Shown piece after piece: positions 1 to 9,071 of a stretch of DNA of 64,000 nt (position 1 is the stretch's first letter; every line of letters begins with the position of its first letter). The notes under the pieces were generated by a model. It was not told the DNA's origin and did not search any database. It saw nothing but the letters and a program-made list of their open reading frames with translations. This stretch comes from Novacetimonas cocois. Its GTDB lineage: Bacteria; Pseudomonadota; Alphaproteobacteria; Acetobacterales; Acetobacteraceae. A program made the position numbers and the translations under genes. The stretch is taken from contig NZ_QEXL01000012.1 in the NCBI RefSeq assembly GCF_003311635.1, forward strand, positions 41,455 through 105,454. Reading direction: 5' to 3'.

Positions 1-456
1 GCCCTGCAGGCGCGTCTGGATCAGTTCGACAGAGCGGATGATCGACATCGTCGTCCATGTATGCAGGTCGATGGCTTCCTGCATCGTGCCTTCGTGATGT
101 TCGGCCGCCGTGATCCCGGTTTCAGCGATATAGCGGAAGGGCGAGGCCTCCGGCATCGCGTCCGAACCGGCCTGGATGGTCGGCTTGTTCCAGAACTCGC
201 TCTTCATGATCTTCGCATCCTTGAGGATGCGGGCCTGTTCGATGAACTTGCTGATCATGATGTACCAGGTGCCGACCGACATGACGACCATGATCAGCAG
301 GACGGTACGGGCAATGAAATCACCGTTCGACCACAGGGCGCCCAGACCATACGGATTGGAGTCCGCCCCCCCTCCGCCTGCGGCGAAGGCCATGGCCGGC
401 GCGGCCGTCATCAGCACAACGGCCGCGGTAAGAAGGGTACGATGCTGTCGGGTCAT
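1..456 (-). CDS. exbB: ExbB/TolQ-family proton channel subunit, partial (C-terminus beyond the window)
   Basis: The reverse strand is open from an ATG at 456 to the window edge, giving the first 152 residues. They comprise a signal-like hydrophobic stretch (about residues 7-25), a Gly-rich linker, and a long membrane segment (about 46-68) followed by the amphipathic KFIEQARILKDAKIMKSEF region usual for ExbB. This subunit forms the inner-membrane proton channel that energises TonB. An AGAGGA sequence lies about 10 bases before the ATG. The gene is 110 bp downstream of a TonB-like gene on the same strand, the usual order in this group. TolQ is the alternative, but the N-terminal cleavable-looking segment and the TonB neighbour favour ExbB. 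The C-terminal channel helices are outside the window. Confidence 0.85.
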   Translation of the reverse strand, partial: MTRQHRTLLTAAVVLMTAAPAMAFAAGGGGADSNPYGLGALWSNGDFIARTVLLIMVVMSVGTWYIMISKFIEQARILKDAKIMKSEFWNKPTIQAGSDAMPEASPFRYIAETGITAAEHHEGTMQEAIDLHTWTTMSIIRSVELIQTRLQG

Positions 457-565
457 TGTAATCAAGATCCTCTGACGGGAAAAAAACGGTGCGGGGCCCC
501 GGCGACACGAGGGACCGGCTGGCGACTGGGCCGGGACTGGCCCGTCATGGGGTGAAACGGCCATT

Positions 566-922
566 TCAATGAACCGGGCGGTCGCGCGCCTGCATCATGC
601 GCGCGATATCGGGCGGAGCGATATGCGGCACGACCGGGGTCACAAGAACGGGACCGCGCGGCAGCGCGGCGGCAGGCAGGAAGGACGGCGCGTCCCTGAC
701 GATCCGCAGCGGGATCAGCTGCGCGCGCGGGGGGGCGGGAAACATGTTCCATGATTTGGGATGCAGGCCATAGGCAAGGACGCCGACCGCAAGGACATGC
801 AGACCCGCGACACCCGCGATTACCCGCCCGAATGGCGTCTGGCGGCGCTGCAGCCTTACATAATCCATTCCCGGAACCATCCTATCCCAATCAATGCCAG
901 TGGCATCGCTGCGCGTATCCAC
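566..922 (-). CDS. TonB-like energy transducer N-terminus, without the TonB C-terminal domain
   Basis: Up to 118 aa from a GTG at 922; ATG starts in frame at 880 and 868 give 104 or 100 aa. The protein has a short basic N-terminus (DYVRLQRRQTPFGR), one membrane helix (about residues 33-52) and a Pro-rich periplasmic stretch, then stops. This matches the anchor of TonB, which transmits the proton-motive force from ExbBD to outer-membrane receptors. The roughly 90-residue C-terminal domain that contacts the receptor's TonB box is missing; a full TonB is usually 220-280 aa. The gene lies just upstream of exbB on the same strand. It could be a truncated TonB or an ExbB accessory. The start is uncertain because the CCGGAGG sequence sits almost against the GTG. 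Confidence 0.6.
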   Translation of the reverse strand: MDTRSDATGIDWDRMVPGMDYVRLQRRQTPFGRVIAGVAGLHVLAVGVLAYGLHPKSWNMFPAPPRAQLIPLRIVRDAPSFLPAAALPRGPVLVTPVVPHIAPPDIARMMQARDRPVH

Positions 923-1116
923 CCCTCCGGAGGATGAAGGGGTGATGCATGATGGATGCCGGTTCCTGAATTGGGCGGCTTCCGCCGCCGCATGTCAAGG
1001 CGGTTATACACCGGGAACGGAACAATTTTACCCACAACCCCTTCATACCCCGGCGGAAAAGGCATCGTGACGAGACCATTTTCAACCGATGGAGGTATCG
1101 TGAATATGAATGGATG

Positions 1117-1144
1117 ACCGGCCCGCCACTGACGGCGGGCCGGT
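1117..1144. terminator. 11-bp perfect hairpin just after prfB
   Basis: ACCGGCCCGCC and its exact reverse complement are separated by six bases, starting 3 bp past the prfB stop. There is no T-run on the prfB strand, so this may be a 3'-end stabilising hairpin or a weak terminator rather than a classic intrinsic terminator. Confidence 0.5.
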
Positions 1145-1147
1145 TGG

Positions 1148-2279
1148 TCACTGCGCCTGCGCGCTTGCTTCCGAACGGGTGGCGCCCACCTGTGCGGCAA
1201 GGGCGGCCGCCATGAAGTCATCAAGGTCACCGTCAAGGACGGCGCCCGGATTCGTCTTTTCCACGTTTGTCCGCAGGTCCTTGACCAACTGATACGGCGC
1301 CAGGACGTAGGAACGGATCTGGTGCCCCCATCCGATATCCGTCTTGGCGGCCTCGGTCTGGGCGGCGGCGGCCTCCCGCCGCTGGAGTTCCTGTTCGTAC
1401 ATCCGCGCCTTGAGCATCGCCATCGCGGTTGCCCTGTTGCGGTGCTGCGAACGGTCGGTCTGGCAGGCCACGACGATGCCGGTGGGAATATGCGTGATGC
1501 GGATGGCCGATTCCGTCTTGTTGACGTGCTGCCCGCCCGCGCCGGACGCGCGGAAGGTATCGACACGCAGGTCGGCCTCGTTGATGTCGATTTCGATGGA
1601 ATCGTCAATCACGGGATAGACCCACACCGATGCGAACGATGTCTGTCGCCGCGCCGCCGCGTCAAAGGGGGAAATGCGCACAAGGCGGTGGACCCCGGCC
1701 TCCGTCTTCAGCCAGCCATAGGCGTTGGGGCCGCTGACCTGGATGGTGGCGGATTTCAGCCCCGCCTGTTCCCCTTCGGAACTTTCCATCATGGTCACCT
1801 TGTAGCCGTGCTGCTCCGCCCAGCGGGTGTACATGCGCAGCAGCATTTCGGCCCAGTCCTGCGCCTCCGTCCCGCCTGCGCCGGCATTCACCTCAAGGTA
1901 GCAGTCATTGCCGTCCGCCTCGCCCGAAAGCAGGCTTTCGGTCTCGCGCCGCTTGGCTTCCTCGGCAAGGGCGCGCAGGGCCTGCACCCCTTCGGTGACG
2001 ACATCGCCGTCGCCTTCCATTTCCGCCAGCTCCACGAGTTCGAGCGTATCGCGCACCTCGCCCTCGAGCTTCTGCACGCCCTCGATCTGGTTCGCCAGCA
2101 GGGTCCGCTCGCGCATCAGCTTCTGCGCGGCCTCGGCGTCATTCCACAGGTCGGGATCCTCGACGCGGTTGTTCAGTTCCGCCAGTCGTTCGATTGCGAC
2201 ATCCCAGTCAAAGATGCCTCCTCAGCAGCGCCACGGACTGCTTGATCTGGTCATTCAGGGCCTCGGTCTCGGCAGACAT
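1148..2279 (-). CDS. prfB: Peptide chain release factor 2, expressed through a +1 programmed frameshift
   Basis: RF2 releases peptides at UGA and UAA. Translation starts at the ATG at 2279 (upstream AGGAG, spacing about 10), reads 23 codons, and meets an in-frame TGA at 2210-2208. After a +1 shift at CTT TGA C the frame continues to the stop at 1148, giving about 376 aa. The continued frame carries the RF2 codon-recognition tripeptide SPF (in [12 protein letters not shown]) and the catalytic GGQ (in [13 protein letters not shown]). A conventional ORF caller would begin the gene falsely near 2116. The gene stands alone on the minus strand downstream of the PBP1A gene. Confidence 0.96.
2207..2222 (-). 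promoter_or_regulatory. prfB +1 programmed frameshift signal
   Basis: The minus strand reads AGGAGGCATCTTTGAC: an internal Shine-Dalgarno (AGGAGG) three bases before the slippery CTT, followed by TGA C. This is the classic autoregulatory RF2 site; scarce RF2 leaves the UGA unread and promotes the shift. The E. coli version is AGGGGGTATCTTTGAC, identical from ATCTTTGAC onward. Confidence 0.95.
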
Positions 2280-2360
2280 CGGGGCTTACTCCTAAGCTCG
2301 TCGTGATAAAAACACGCATGGCCGATGGACATGCGCGCATGCCCGCCGACCCGTCACGCG

Positions 2361-4997
2361 TCAATACAGGCCACCCATCCCGATGTCACCCCCGGAAGGC
2401 GAGGACGCGGCGGATGGCGCGGCGGCAGGCTGCCCCCCCGCCCCCGGCACGCCGTTGCCCACCGGGCCATGCCCCGGCATCGTGGCCATGTCGCTTTCGG
2501 AATCGGGCATGTTCTCGGCCCCCGTGTCGGCGGCGGTCAGGGTACCGATCGCGCCAGCGCCCATATCGACGCTGATGCCGGGCTGCTGGTCAGGCTTGAA
2601 GGCGTCGATCGCCATGCCCATCCCGGTGTTGTACTGCGCAAGACGCATGCCGGGCGGGGTGCGGAAATCCAGCCGGGGACGATCCGCCAGCGCCGCCTTC
2701 ATCACCTCGTTCCAGATCGGCCCGGCGATCACGCCGCCGGTCTCGTTGCGGCCCAGGCTCTGCGGCGTGTCGAAACCGACCCAGACCACCGTCACCAGAT
2801 CGGGGGAGAACCCGGCAAACCACGCATCGTTGAAGTCCTGGCTGGTGCCGGTCTTGCCCGCTATGGGCCGGTCGATGCCAGCGCCCGCGCGCACGCCGGT
2901 GCCCCGGCGGATCACGTCACGCATCATGGTCACGACCTGATACGCGCTGTCGGCGGAAACCACCTGCGGGCGCGTATCCTCCAGCACCGGCCCGTCATCG
3001 GGGGCGGACGTTGGCGTTGGCGTTTCCCCGGCCGCCGCCGCGGGACGAAGCTGCAGGCCCGGCGCGCGCCAGATGACGTTGCCGTTGCGGTCCTTGATGT
3101 CGTCAATCAGCGTCGGCGCGACCAGATGGCCGCCCGCCGCAATGGTGGCATAGGCCCCGGCCTCACGCATTACGGTGGTTTCCACCGCGCCAAGGGCGGC
3201 GGGCAAGACCAGCGGCATGGAATGCACGAGGTCAAGCTTCTGGGCCATGTCGGCCACCGACTTCATCCCGATCTGCGCGGCAAGGCGGATGGTGACAAGG
3301 TTGCGCGACTCCCTCAGGGCGTCATGCAGCATCGTCGGGCCCCAGAAATCCTTCTCGTAATTGTTGGGATGCCATTCGCCGTAGGAAACCGGGGAGTCGT
3401 CGAATTTTTGCGACGGGGAAATCCCCTGTTCCATCGCGGCAAGGTACACGAACGGCTTGAACGACGAACCGGGCTGGCGCGCGGCCTGCGTCACGCGGTT
3501 GAACTGCGACGCGCGAAAGGACCATCCCCCCACCATCGCCAGCACGCGCCCGGTGCGCACGTCGATGGTCGTCAGCGCGCCTTCGACACGCGGCACCTGC
3601 CGCAGGGCCACGCCATTGCTGTCGGCCATGGATTCGATCATCACGACATCGCCGGTCGCGATCCCCTTGCCCGCGTGCATCCACGAACGGTCACGCGCCG
3701 GAAGCTCGCCGGTATGGGGAATGGCAGGCGACGCGCCCTCCAGCCAGCCGACCTGCCCCGTCGTGGCCGAAAGCACGACCGCCAGCCGCCATGTCGTCAG
3801 CATCGACGCCGGCGCGCCGACCCGCGCCAGCGCATTGGCCCAGTCGCCGTGCGGGTCCACGCCATCAAGATGCGTCACCGGGCCGCGCCAGCCCCCGTGC
3901 GCGCGGTCATAGCGCATCAGCCCTTCATGCAGGGCGTTCGCCGCCACCTGCTGCAGGTGGGGGTCCATGCTGGTATGGACCGACAGCCCCCCTTCCATCG
4001 TGGAGCTCATGCCATAATGCTCGATCAGTTCGCGGCGCACTTCCTCGGAAAACCATTCCGAACCGGGAACGGGACCGGGACGGGTAAACGATGACGGGAT
4101 CAGCGGTTCCTGTTCCGCCGCGCGGGCCTCTTCGGGGCTGATGTCATGGAGCTCCGCCATGCGTTCAAGAACCCAGTTGCGGCGTCCGGTCGCCGCCTGC
4201 GGGAAACGCACGGGGTTATAGTTGGTAGGTGACTTGGGCAGTGCCCCGAGGAACGCCGCCTCCGCATTGTCGAGCTGGTCGAGGGGTTTGTTGAAATAGG
4301 TCTGGGCCGCGGCCCCGATGCCGTACGCGCCGTCGCCCAGATAGATTTCGTTGAGGTAAATCTCAAGGATCTGCTGTTTGGAGAGCGTCTGTTCCAGCCG
4401 CATCGCCAGCAGGGCTTCCTTGGCCTTGCGTTCCATGGACACCGCGTTGGAGCCCAGCAGCATGATCCGCGCCACCTGCTGCGTGATGGTGGACGCGCCG
4501 ATCGGACGATGCTTCGTCCCGCGCATCATCACGTCCGTCAGCCCCGCGCGGATGATCGCCAGCGGGTCAACGCCGCCATGGGTGAAGAATTTCTGGTCCT
4601 CCGCCGCCAGGAACGCGCTGCGGACCCGTTCGGGAATCGCGCTGTAGGGGACGAAGATACGACGCTCCGCCGCCAGTTCCGCCATGATCTGGTCATCGCC
4701 CGAATAAAGGCGGCTCATCACCGGCGGCTGGTAGGTACGCAGCCCGTCAACGGTCGGCAGCCCTTCCGACAGGTGCTGGTATTCCTGCCACGCGGCGACG
4801 CCCCCGACGCCGGCAAGCAGCAGCACGACGCCCAGCGCCCCGCCCGCCACCCGGCGCACCAGCCGGTAGCGCGGGCGCGGCCCCCCGGTGGGCGGACGGG
4901 GACGGTCCGAAGCGCCATTGCCGTCCCCGCCACTGCGCGAGACATCTGAAGTTCCATGCACCCGGCCATCGCGGCCCGATCCGTCAGCAAGCGTCAT
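2361..4997 (-). CDS. mrcA: Penicillin-binding protein 1A (bifunctional transglycosylase/transpeptidase)
   Basis: Class A PBP of 878 aa that polymerises and cross-links peptidoglycan in the periplasm. A cytoplasmic Pro/Gly-rich tail (residues 1-45) is followed by one membrane anchor (about 48-69). The GT51 domain opens with EDQKFFTHGGVD (from residue 133). The transpeptidase carries SSFK (Ser511, Lys514), SRN (Ser564-Asn566) and KTG (Lys715). An OB-like insert lies between the two catalytic domains, as in PBP1A. The C-terminal ~60 residues are Gly/Pro/Ala-rich and dispensable in appearance. The length is usual for the alphaproteobacterial family. The gene is monocistronic as far as can be seen, about 80 bp upstream of prfB on the same strand. 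Confidence 0.96.
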   Translation of the reverse strand: MTLADGSGRDGRVHGTSDVSRSGGDGNGASDRPRPPTGGPRPRYRLVRRVAGGALGVVLLLAGVGGVAAWQEYQHLSEGLPTVDGLRTYQPPVMSRLYSGDDQIMAELAAERRIFVPYSAIPERVRSAFLAAEDQKFFTHGGVDPLAIIRAGLTDVMMRGTKHRPIGASTITQQVARIMLLGSNAVSMERKAKEALLAMRLEQTLSKQQILEIYLNEIYLGDGAYGIGAAAQTYFNKPLDQLDNAEAAFLGALPKSPTNYNPVRFPQAATGRRNWVLERMAELHDISPEEARAAEQEPLIPSSFTRPGPVPGSEWFSEEVRRELIEHYGMSSTMEGGLSVHTSMDPHLQQVAANALHEGLMRYDRAHGGWRGPVTHLDGVDPHGDWANALARVGAPASMLTTWRLAVVLSATTGQVGWLEGASPAIPHTGELPARDRSWMHAGKGIATGDVVMIESMADSNGVALRQVPRVEGALTTIDVRTGRVLAMVGGWSFRASQFNRVTQAARQPGSSFKPFVYLAAMEQGISPSQKFDDSPVSYGEWHPNNYEKDFWGPTMLHDALRESRNLVTIRLAAQIGMKSVADMAQKLDLVHSMPLVLPAALGAVETTVMREAGAYATIAAGGHLVAPTLIDDIKDRNGNVIWRAPGLQLRPAAAAGETPTPTSAPDDGPVLEDTRPQVVSADSAYQVVTMMRDVIRRGTGVRAGAGIDRPIAGKTGTSQDFNDAWFAGFSPDLVTVVWVGFDTPQSLGRNETGGVIAGPIWNEVMKAALADRPRLDFRTPPGMRLAQYNTGMGMAIDAFKPDQQPGISVDMGAGAIGTLTAADTGAENMPDSESDMATMPGHGPVGNGVPGAGGQPAAAPSAASSPSGGDIGMGGLY

Positions 4998-5104
4998 CCG
5001 GTGTCCAATAGGGAAATAGGGAGTGTCGTATGCCTCTGTCCTAGCACCGTCCGGCGTCCACGTCGCCCCCGATCCGCGATCGGCGCATGTAAGCCTTCAG
5101 CGGC

Positions 5105-5130
5105 GGGGGCCGGGACCTGTGCCGGCCCCC
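5105..5130. terminator. GC-rich hairpin downstream of the aldo/keto reductase gene
   Basis: GGGGGCCGG pairs with CCGGCCCCC (one bulged base) around a short loop, 8 bp past the reductase stop codon. There is no T-run, so this is a probable 3'-end hairpin; termination activity is inferred only. Confidence 0.4.
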
Positions 5131-5137
5131 ATCCGCA

Positions 5138-6022
5138 TCAGGCGTTGAGGCGATCCCATTCCGCGCGGCCATCACGGTCAAGGGCATGGAATTCCTCGTC
5201 CGTCAGCGACAGCGTCGCCGCCTGCGCGTTGGCGCTGACGTGATCGGGATTGGACGTGCCCGGAATGGGCATCATGACCGGCGAACGCCGCAGCAGCCAC
5301 GCCAGCGCCACCTGCCCGGTGGATACGCCGCGCGCCTGCGCCACGCGGGTCAGCACGTTATCGCCCCGCACAAGGCCCCCTGCCGCCAGCGGCGCCCACG
5401 GGATGAAGCCGATATTTTCCCGCGTGCAGTAATCCAGCACCTCCTCCGAATAGCGGTTGACGAGGTTGAAGCGGTTCTGGACCGTCGCCACGGGAAAATA
5501 CAGGCGCGCGCGCTCGATCATCTCCACCGTGACTTCCGACAGGCCGACATGGCGGATCAGTCCCTGCGCGCGCATCGTGGCAATCGCCTCGAACTGTCGT
5601 TCCGGGGTCGTGTCGGGCCCCACGCGGTGCAGCTGCCACAGGTCGATGCGCTCCACGCCCAGCCGGCGCATGCTCATCAGCACGCACTGGCGCAGGTAAT
5701 CGGGATTGCCGACAGGACACCAGATGTTGGGACCATGCCGGGTGTGGCCGCCCTTGGTCGCGATCACCATCCCCCTGTAGGGCGACAGCGCCTCGTGGAT
5801 CAGGTCCTCGCTGACGAAGGGGCCATAGGCATCGGCGGTATCGACAAAGTTGATGCCAAGTTCCGGCAGGCGCCGCAGGGTGGCAAGGGCCGCGTCGCGG
5901 TCGGCCGGTTCCCCCCAGATGCCTGGCCCGGTAATGCGCATCGCGCCGAAGCCCAGGCGCGCGACCTCCAGATCACCGCCAATCCTGAAAGTACCGCCGG
6001 GGCGTGATGTGGACAGGGTCAT
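5138..6022 (-). CDS. Aldo/keto reductase family oxidoreductase
   Basis: 294 aa from the ATG at 6022, chosen because AAGGA lies 9 bases upstream; the open frame runs 23 codons further without homology. This is an NADPH-dependent (beta/alpha)8-barrel reductase of aldehydes or ketones. Visible family elements are [10 protein letters not shown] at the N-terminus, the catalytic Asp/Tyr in [10 protein letters not shown], Lys in VIATKGGH, His in LWQLHRV, and the NADPH-binding [15 protein letters not shown] near the C-terminus. The substrate cannot be read from sequence. It follows hrcA on the same strand (115 bp apart), occupying the place where grpE often sits; co-regulation with hrcA is possible but unproven. 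Confidence 0.88.
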   Translation of the reverse strand: MTLSTSRPGGTFRIGGDLEVARLGFGAMRITGPGIWGEPADRDAALATLRRLPELGINFVDTADAYGPFVSEDLIHEALSPYRGMVIATKGGHTRHGPNIWCPVGNPDYLRQCVLMSMRRLGVERIDLWQLHRVGPDTTPERQFEAIATMRAQGLIRHVGLSEVTVEMIERARLYFPVATVQNRFNLVNRYSEEVLDYCTRENIGFIPWAPLAAGGLVRGDNVLTRVAQARGVSTGQVALAWLLRRSPVMMPIPGTSNPDHVSANAQAATLSLTDEEFHALDRDGRAEWDRLNA

Positions 6023-6136
6023 GGCTTCATTCCTTTCTGCAACGTCACGACATGGCGCGACACCGTATGGCATGATGACGGACGGGATCACCGGGGGTTG
6101 CGTGGACCCAGCCCTGCGCCCTGACGGACGGGTCGA

Positions 6137-7207
6137 TCAGCCCAGCATGCGCCCGATGACGCGCGCCGTGTAATCCACCACGGGAATGATGCGGCCGTAA
6201 TTGATCCGTGTCGGGCCGATGACGCCAATCGCGCCGACGATACGGTTGGAATCGGTACGGGCCGGGGCCATGACCACTGACATTCCCGCCATCCCGAACA
6301 GGCCGCTTTCCGCGCCGATGAAAATCCGCACCCCCTCGGACTCGCAGGCAAGGTCCAGCAGGCGGAGCATCGTTTCCTGCGTTTCCAGACGGTCGAACAG
6401 CATCTGGATGGTCGAAAGCCGCTCGATCTCCGTCACGTCCGACAGCAGCCGCCCCTGCCCGCGGATGAACAGCGTGCCGCCACGCTCCTCCGCGTCGCTC
6501 CATGTCGCAAGACCGCTTGAGACCACCTCCGTCGTCAGCTGGTCCAGTTCGGTGCGGTTGGCCGCGATGTCGCCGCTGACCTTTTCACGCAGGATGTCGA
6601 GCGTGCGGCCCGACAGGTGGGCATTGAGATAGTTTCCCGCCTCCACCAGGGCGGAGGGCGGCAGCCCGGACGGGATTTCGATCACGCGGTTTTCCACCTG
6701 CCCGTCGGAGCCGACAAGGATGACCAGAGCGCGCCCCGGACCCAGCGCGACGAATTCGATATGCTTGATCGTCCCGTCGCTCTTGGGGGCAAGCACCAGT
6801 CCCGCCGCCGAGGACAGGCCCGACAGCATCAGCGACGCCTCCCCCAGCATGTCCTGCAGCGAGCGGCCGCGCACCTCCAGCGTGCGGGTGATGGTCTCGC
6901 GCTCCTCCTCGCTCAGGCTGCCGAACTGCAGGAGGCCATCCACGAACAGGCGCACCCCCTTTTCCGTCGGCAGCCGCCCGGCGGACGTGTGCGGTGAAAA
7001 CAGCAGCCCGGCCTCCGTCAGGTCCGCCATGATATTGCGGATCGTCGCGGGCGACAGCGACAGCGGCAGCCGCTGCGACAGGGTGCGCGAACCCACGGGA
7101 CCGCCGGTTTCGACATACTGTTCGACAATTTCGCGCAGGATGGCGGCGGATCGCGCATCCAGCCCCGGCGGCAGGGCAGGACGTGAAGACAGCGCTCCGA
7201 TATCCAT
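6137..7207 (-). CDS. hrcA: Heat-inducible transcription repressor HrcA
   Basis: 356 aa. The N-terminal winged helix (about residues 15-100) contains [21 protein letters not shown] and the recognition-helix region [22 protein letters not shown]-like middle domain and the C-terminal [29 protein letters not shown] motif are typical of HrcA. The protein represses groESL and related chaperone genes by binding CIRCE inverted repeats and is itself folded by GroEL. I found no CIRCE element in front of hrcA here. The gene is divergent from rph with 242 bp between the starts, the arrangement common in Alphaproteobacteria, but grpE is not directly downstream. Confidence 0.95.
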   Translation of the reverse strand: MDIGALSSRPALPPGLDARSAAILREIVEQYVETGGPVGSRTLSQRLPLSLSPATIRNIMADLTEAGLLFSPHTSAGRLPTEKGVRLFVDGLLQFGSLSEEERETITRTLEVRGRSLQDMLGEASLMLSGLSSAAGLVLAPKSDGTIKHIEFVALGPGRALVILVGSDGQVENRVIEIPSGLPPSALVEAGNYLNAHLSGRTLDILREKVSGDIAANRTELDQLTTEVVSSGLATWSDAEERGGTLFIRGQGRLLSDVTEIERLSTIQMLFDRLETQETMLRLLDLACESEGVRIFIGAESGLFGMAGMSVVMAPARTDSNRIVGAIGVIGPTRINYGRIIPVVDYTARVIGRMLG

Positions 7208-7449
7208 GTCGTTCTCCCTCCTCTCCCCAGGCCATCACGGACATGATGGCAGCATGGATCTGGCGTGACCGCCCGTTCATGACAAGGTCCGTTCATGACA
7301 ACGATAGGGACAATGGATTATTGCGACAATCACATGATGTGACGACCGCGCCCCCATGCCGCCCCTGCCCACGCCCGGACGGCGGGACTGGAAAAGGACA
7401 GGGGTTGCGCGCTATGCCGCGCATCAGGATTTTATCGGGAGTTTCCTTC

Positions 7450-8178
7450 ATGCGCCCATCCGGCCGCGCCATCGACGCCCTTCGCCCTGTTTCCATCCAG
7501 ACCGGCTTTGCCCGCCATGCCGAAGGCTCCGCCCTGATCCGCATGGGCGGGACCGAGGTCCTGTGCGCCGCCACCATCGAATCGCGCGTGCCCTCCTTCC
7601 TCAGGGGCAAGGGACAGGGCTGGGTCACCGCGGAATACGGCATGCTGCCGCGCGCGACCCACAGCCGTGGCCCGCGAGAGGCCGCCAAGGGGAAACAGGG
7701 GGGGCGCACCCACGAAATCCAGCGCCTGATCGGACGCGCCCTGCGGGCGGTCGTGGACCTGCGCGCGCTGGGGGAAATGTCCGTCACGGTGGATTGCGAC
7801 GTGCTGAACGCCGATGGCGGCACGCGCTGCGCCGCGATTACCGGCGCGTGGGTGGCGCTGCGCATCGCGCTGGACCGGCTGGTGCGCGCGAAGGTCCTGC
7901 CCGCCCTGCCGATCACGGCACAGGTCGCGGCCGTATCGTGCGGCCTGACCCCGGCGGGCGCGGTGCTGGACCTTGATTACGAGGAGGACAGCAATGCCGC
8001 GGCGGATGCCAATTTCGTCCTGACCGAAACCGGCGGCATCGTCGAAATCCAGGGCACGGCGGAACAGGCCCCCTTTTCACAGGAACAGTTCGGCGAACTG
8101 ATGCGTCTGGCACAGGCAGGCACGTCACGGCTGTTTGAAATCCAGCGCGACGCCGTGGCGCAGGCGGTGGCGGCATGA
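7450..8178 (+). CDS. rph: Ribonuclease PH
   Basis: 242 aa from the ATG at 7450, preceded by CGGGAG; the open frame extends further upstream, but the conserved RNase PH start ([19 protein letters not shown]) begins here. It is a phosphorolytic 3'-5' exoribonuclease that trims tRNA 3' ends and degrades structured RNA, acting as a hexamer. Hallmarks are [19 protein letters not shown], the [12 protein letters not shown] loop and the phosphate-site [10 protein letters not shown] region. The stop overlaps the next gene (rdgB) by ATGA, so the two are translationally coupled. Confidence 0.96.
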   Translation: MRPSGRAIDALRPVSIQTGFARHAEGSALIRMGGTEVLCAATIESRVPSFLRGKGQGWVTAEYGMLPRATHSRGPREAAKGKQGGRTHEIQRLIGRALRAVVDLRALGEMSVTVDCDVLNADGGTRCAAITGAWVALRIALDRLVRAKVLPALPITAQVAAVSCGLTPAGAVLDLDYEEDSNAAADANFVLTETGGIVEIQGTAEQAPFSQEQFGELMRLAQAGTSRLFEIQRDAVAQAVAA

Positions 8179-8792
8179 GCGGCCAGCAGCAGCGCGGCCT
8201 GCGCCGGGGCGACACCCTGGTGCTGGCCAGTCACAATGCCGGGAAACTGGCCGAATTTTCATCCCTGCTGTCGGGGTACGGCATCAAGGTCGTCTCGGCC
8301 GCGACACTGAACCTGCCGGAACCCGACGAAACTGCGGACAGCTTCGCCGGCAATGCCGAAATCAAGGCGCTGGCGGCGGCAAGGGCGGCCAACCTTCCCG
8401 CCCTTGCCGATGATTCGGGATTCTGCGTCCGTGCGCTCAATGGCGATCCGGGCATCTTTTCCGCCCGCTGGGCCGGCCCGGAAAAGGATTTTCCCGCCGT
8501 CATGCGCCGCATCCATGACCTGATGGGCGACAGTCCCGACCGGGGCGCGTGGTTCATTTCCGTCCTGTGCCTTGCATGGCCCGACGGACGGACCGAAACG
8601 TTCGAGGGACGCATCGACGGACAGGTCGTATGGCCGCCGCGTGGCGAACATGGCCACGGGTACGACCCCATCTTCGCCCCCGATGGCAGCAGCCAGACCT
8701 TTGCCGAGATGAGCGACGCACAGAAAAACGCCGTCAGTCACCGCGCCATCGCCTTTCGTCTTTTCCGCGACGGGTGCCTGCAACCGTCATAA
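8175..8792 (+). CDS. rdgB: XTP/dITP pyrophosphatase (non-canonical purine NTP phosphatase)
   Basis: 205 aa, Ham1/RdgB family. It hydrolyses dITP, XTP and ITP to monophosphates, keeping deaminated purines out of nucleic acids. Family motifs visible are [12 protein letters not shown] (N-terminal phosphate-binding SxNxxK-like), [11 protein letters not shown], the acidic metal site, [12 protein letters not shown] and the C-terminal SHRAIAF. It overlaps rph by 4 bp and is followed 20 bp later by a strong terminator, so rph-rdgB is a complete two-gene operon. Confidence 0.96.
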   Translation: MSGQQQRGLRRGDTLVLASHNAGKLAEFSSLLSGYGIKVVSAATLNLPEPDETADSFAGNAEIKALAAARAANLPALADDSGFCVRALNGDPGIFSARWAGPEKDFPAVMRRIHDLMGDSPDRGAWFISVLCLAWPDGRTETFEGRIDGQVVWPPRGEHGHGYDPIFAPDGSSQTFAEMSDAQKNAVSHRAIAFRLFRDGCLQPS

Positions 8793-8812
8793 GGCCCGCG
8801 CGCTATGCCATC

Positions 8813-8850
8813 AAAAAACCCCTGCCACGACATCGTGGCAGGGGTTTTTT
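8813..8850. terminator. Strong bidirectional intrinsic terminator after rdgB
   Basis: A-run, then CCCCTGCCACGA pairing with TCGTGGCAGGGG, then a six-T run. It can serve rdgB on the plus strand and transcripts arriving from the nitronate monooxygenase gene on the other strand. Confidence 0.93.
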
Positions 8851-8945
8851 CATAAGGATCGTCTGGCCCGGACCTGTTGGTGGCGCCCTGTTTTTCTCCT
8901 GCGCCATGAAGGTCGTCAGGGTTCGGGATCTGGTGGTGAAGAATA

Positions 8946-9030
8946 ATAAAAGTTTCTGGGTGTCGCCTTTCGTCTGAAAAGGCGACGTCTTACGAAGCTT
9001 TTTACAAAAAGCTTCACCAAAAACTTTTAT
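8946..9030. repeat. Dispersed palindromic element, copy 1 (85 bp)
   Basis: Terminal inverted repeat (ATAAAAGTTT/AAACTTTTAT) enclosing hairpin A (GTCGCCTTT...AAAAGGCGAC) and hairpin B (GAAGCTTTTTACAAAAAGCTTC), in A-B order. It lies between the 3' ends of rdgB and the oppositely oriented flavoprotein gene. Seven further copies occur in this window. Confidence 0.9.
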
Positions 9031-9071
9031 CACTTCAGGGTGTTGCTGGGCCGGCCTGTTTAAACAGGCGC

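Noticed and set aside
462-752. Minus-strand ORF overlapping the TonB-like gene that could be a frameshifted TonB C-terminus.
   Set aside because: Its Arg/Pro-rich sequence shows none of the TonB C-terminal motifs, so it does not restore the domain.
7208-7449. Possible CIRCE element between hrcA and rph.
   Set aside because: I found no TTAGCACTC-N9-GAGTGCTAA-like repeat; HrcA targets must lie elsewhere.
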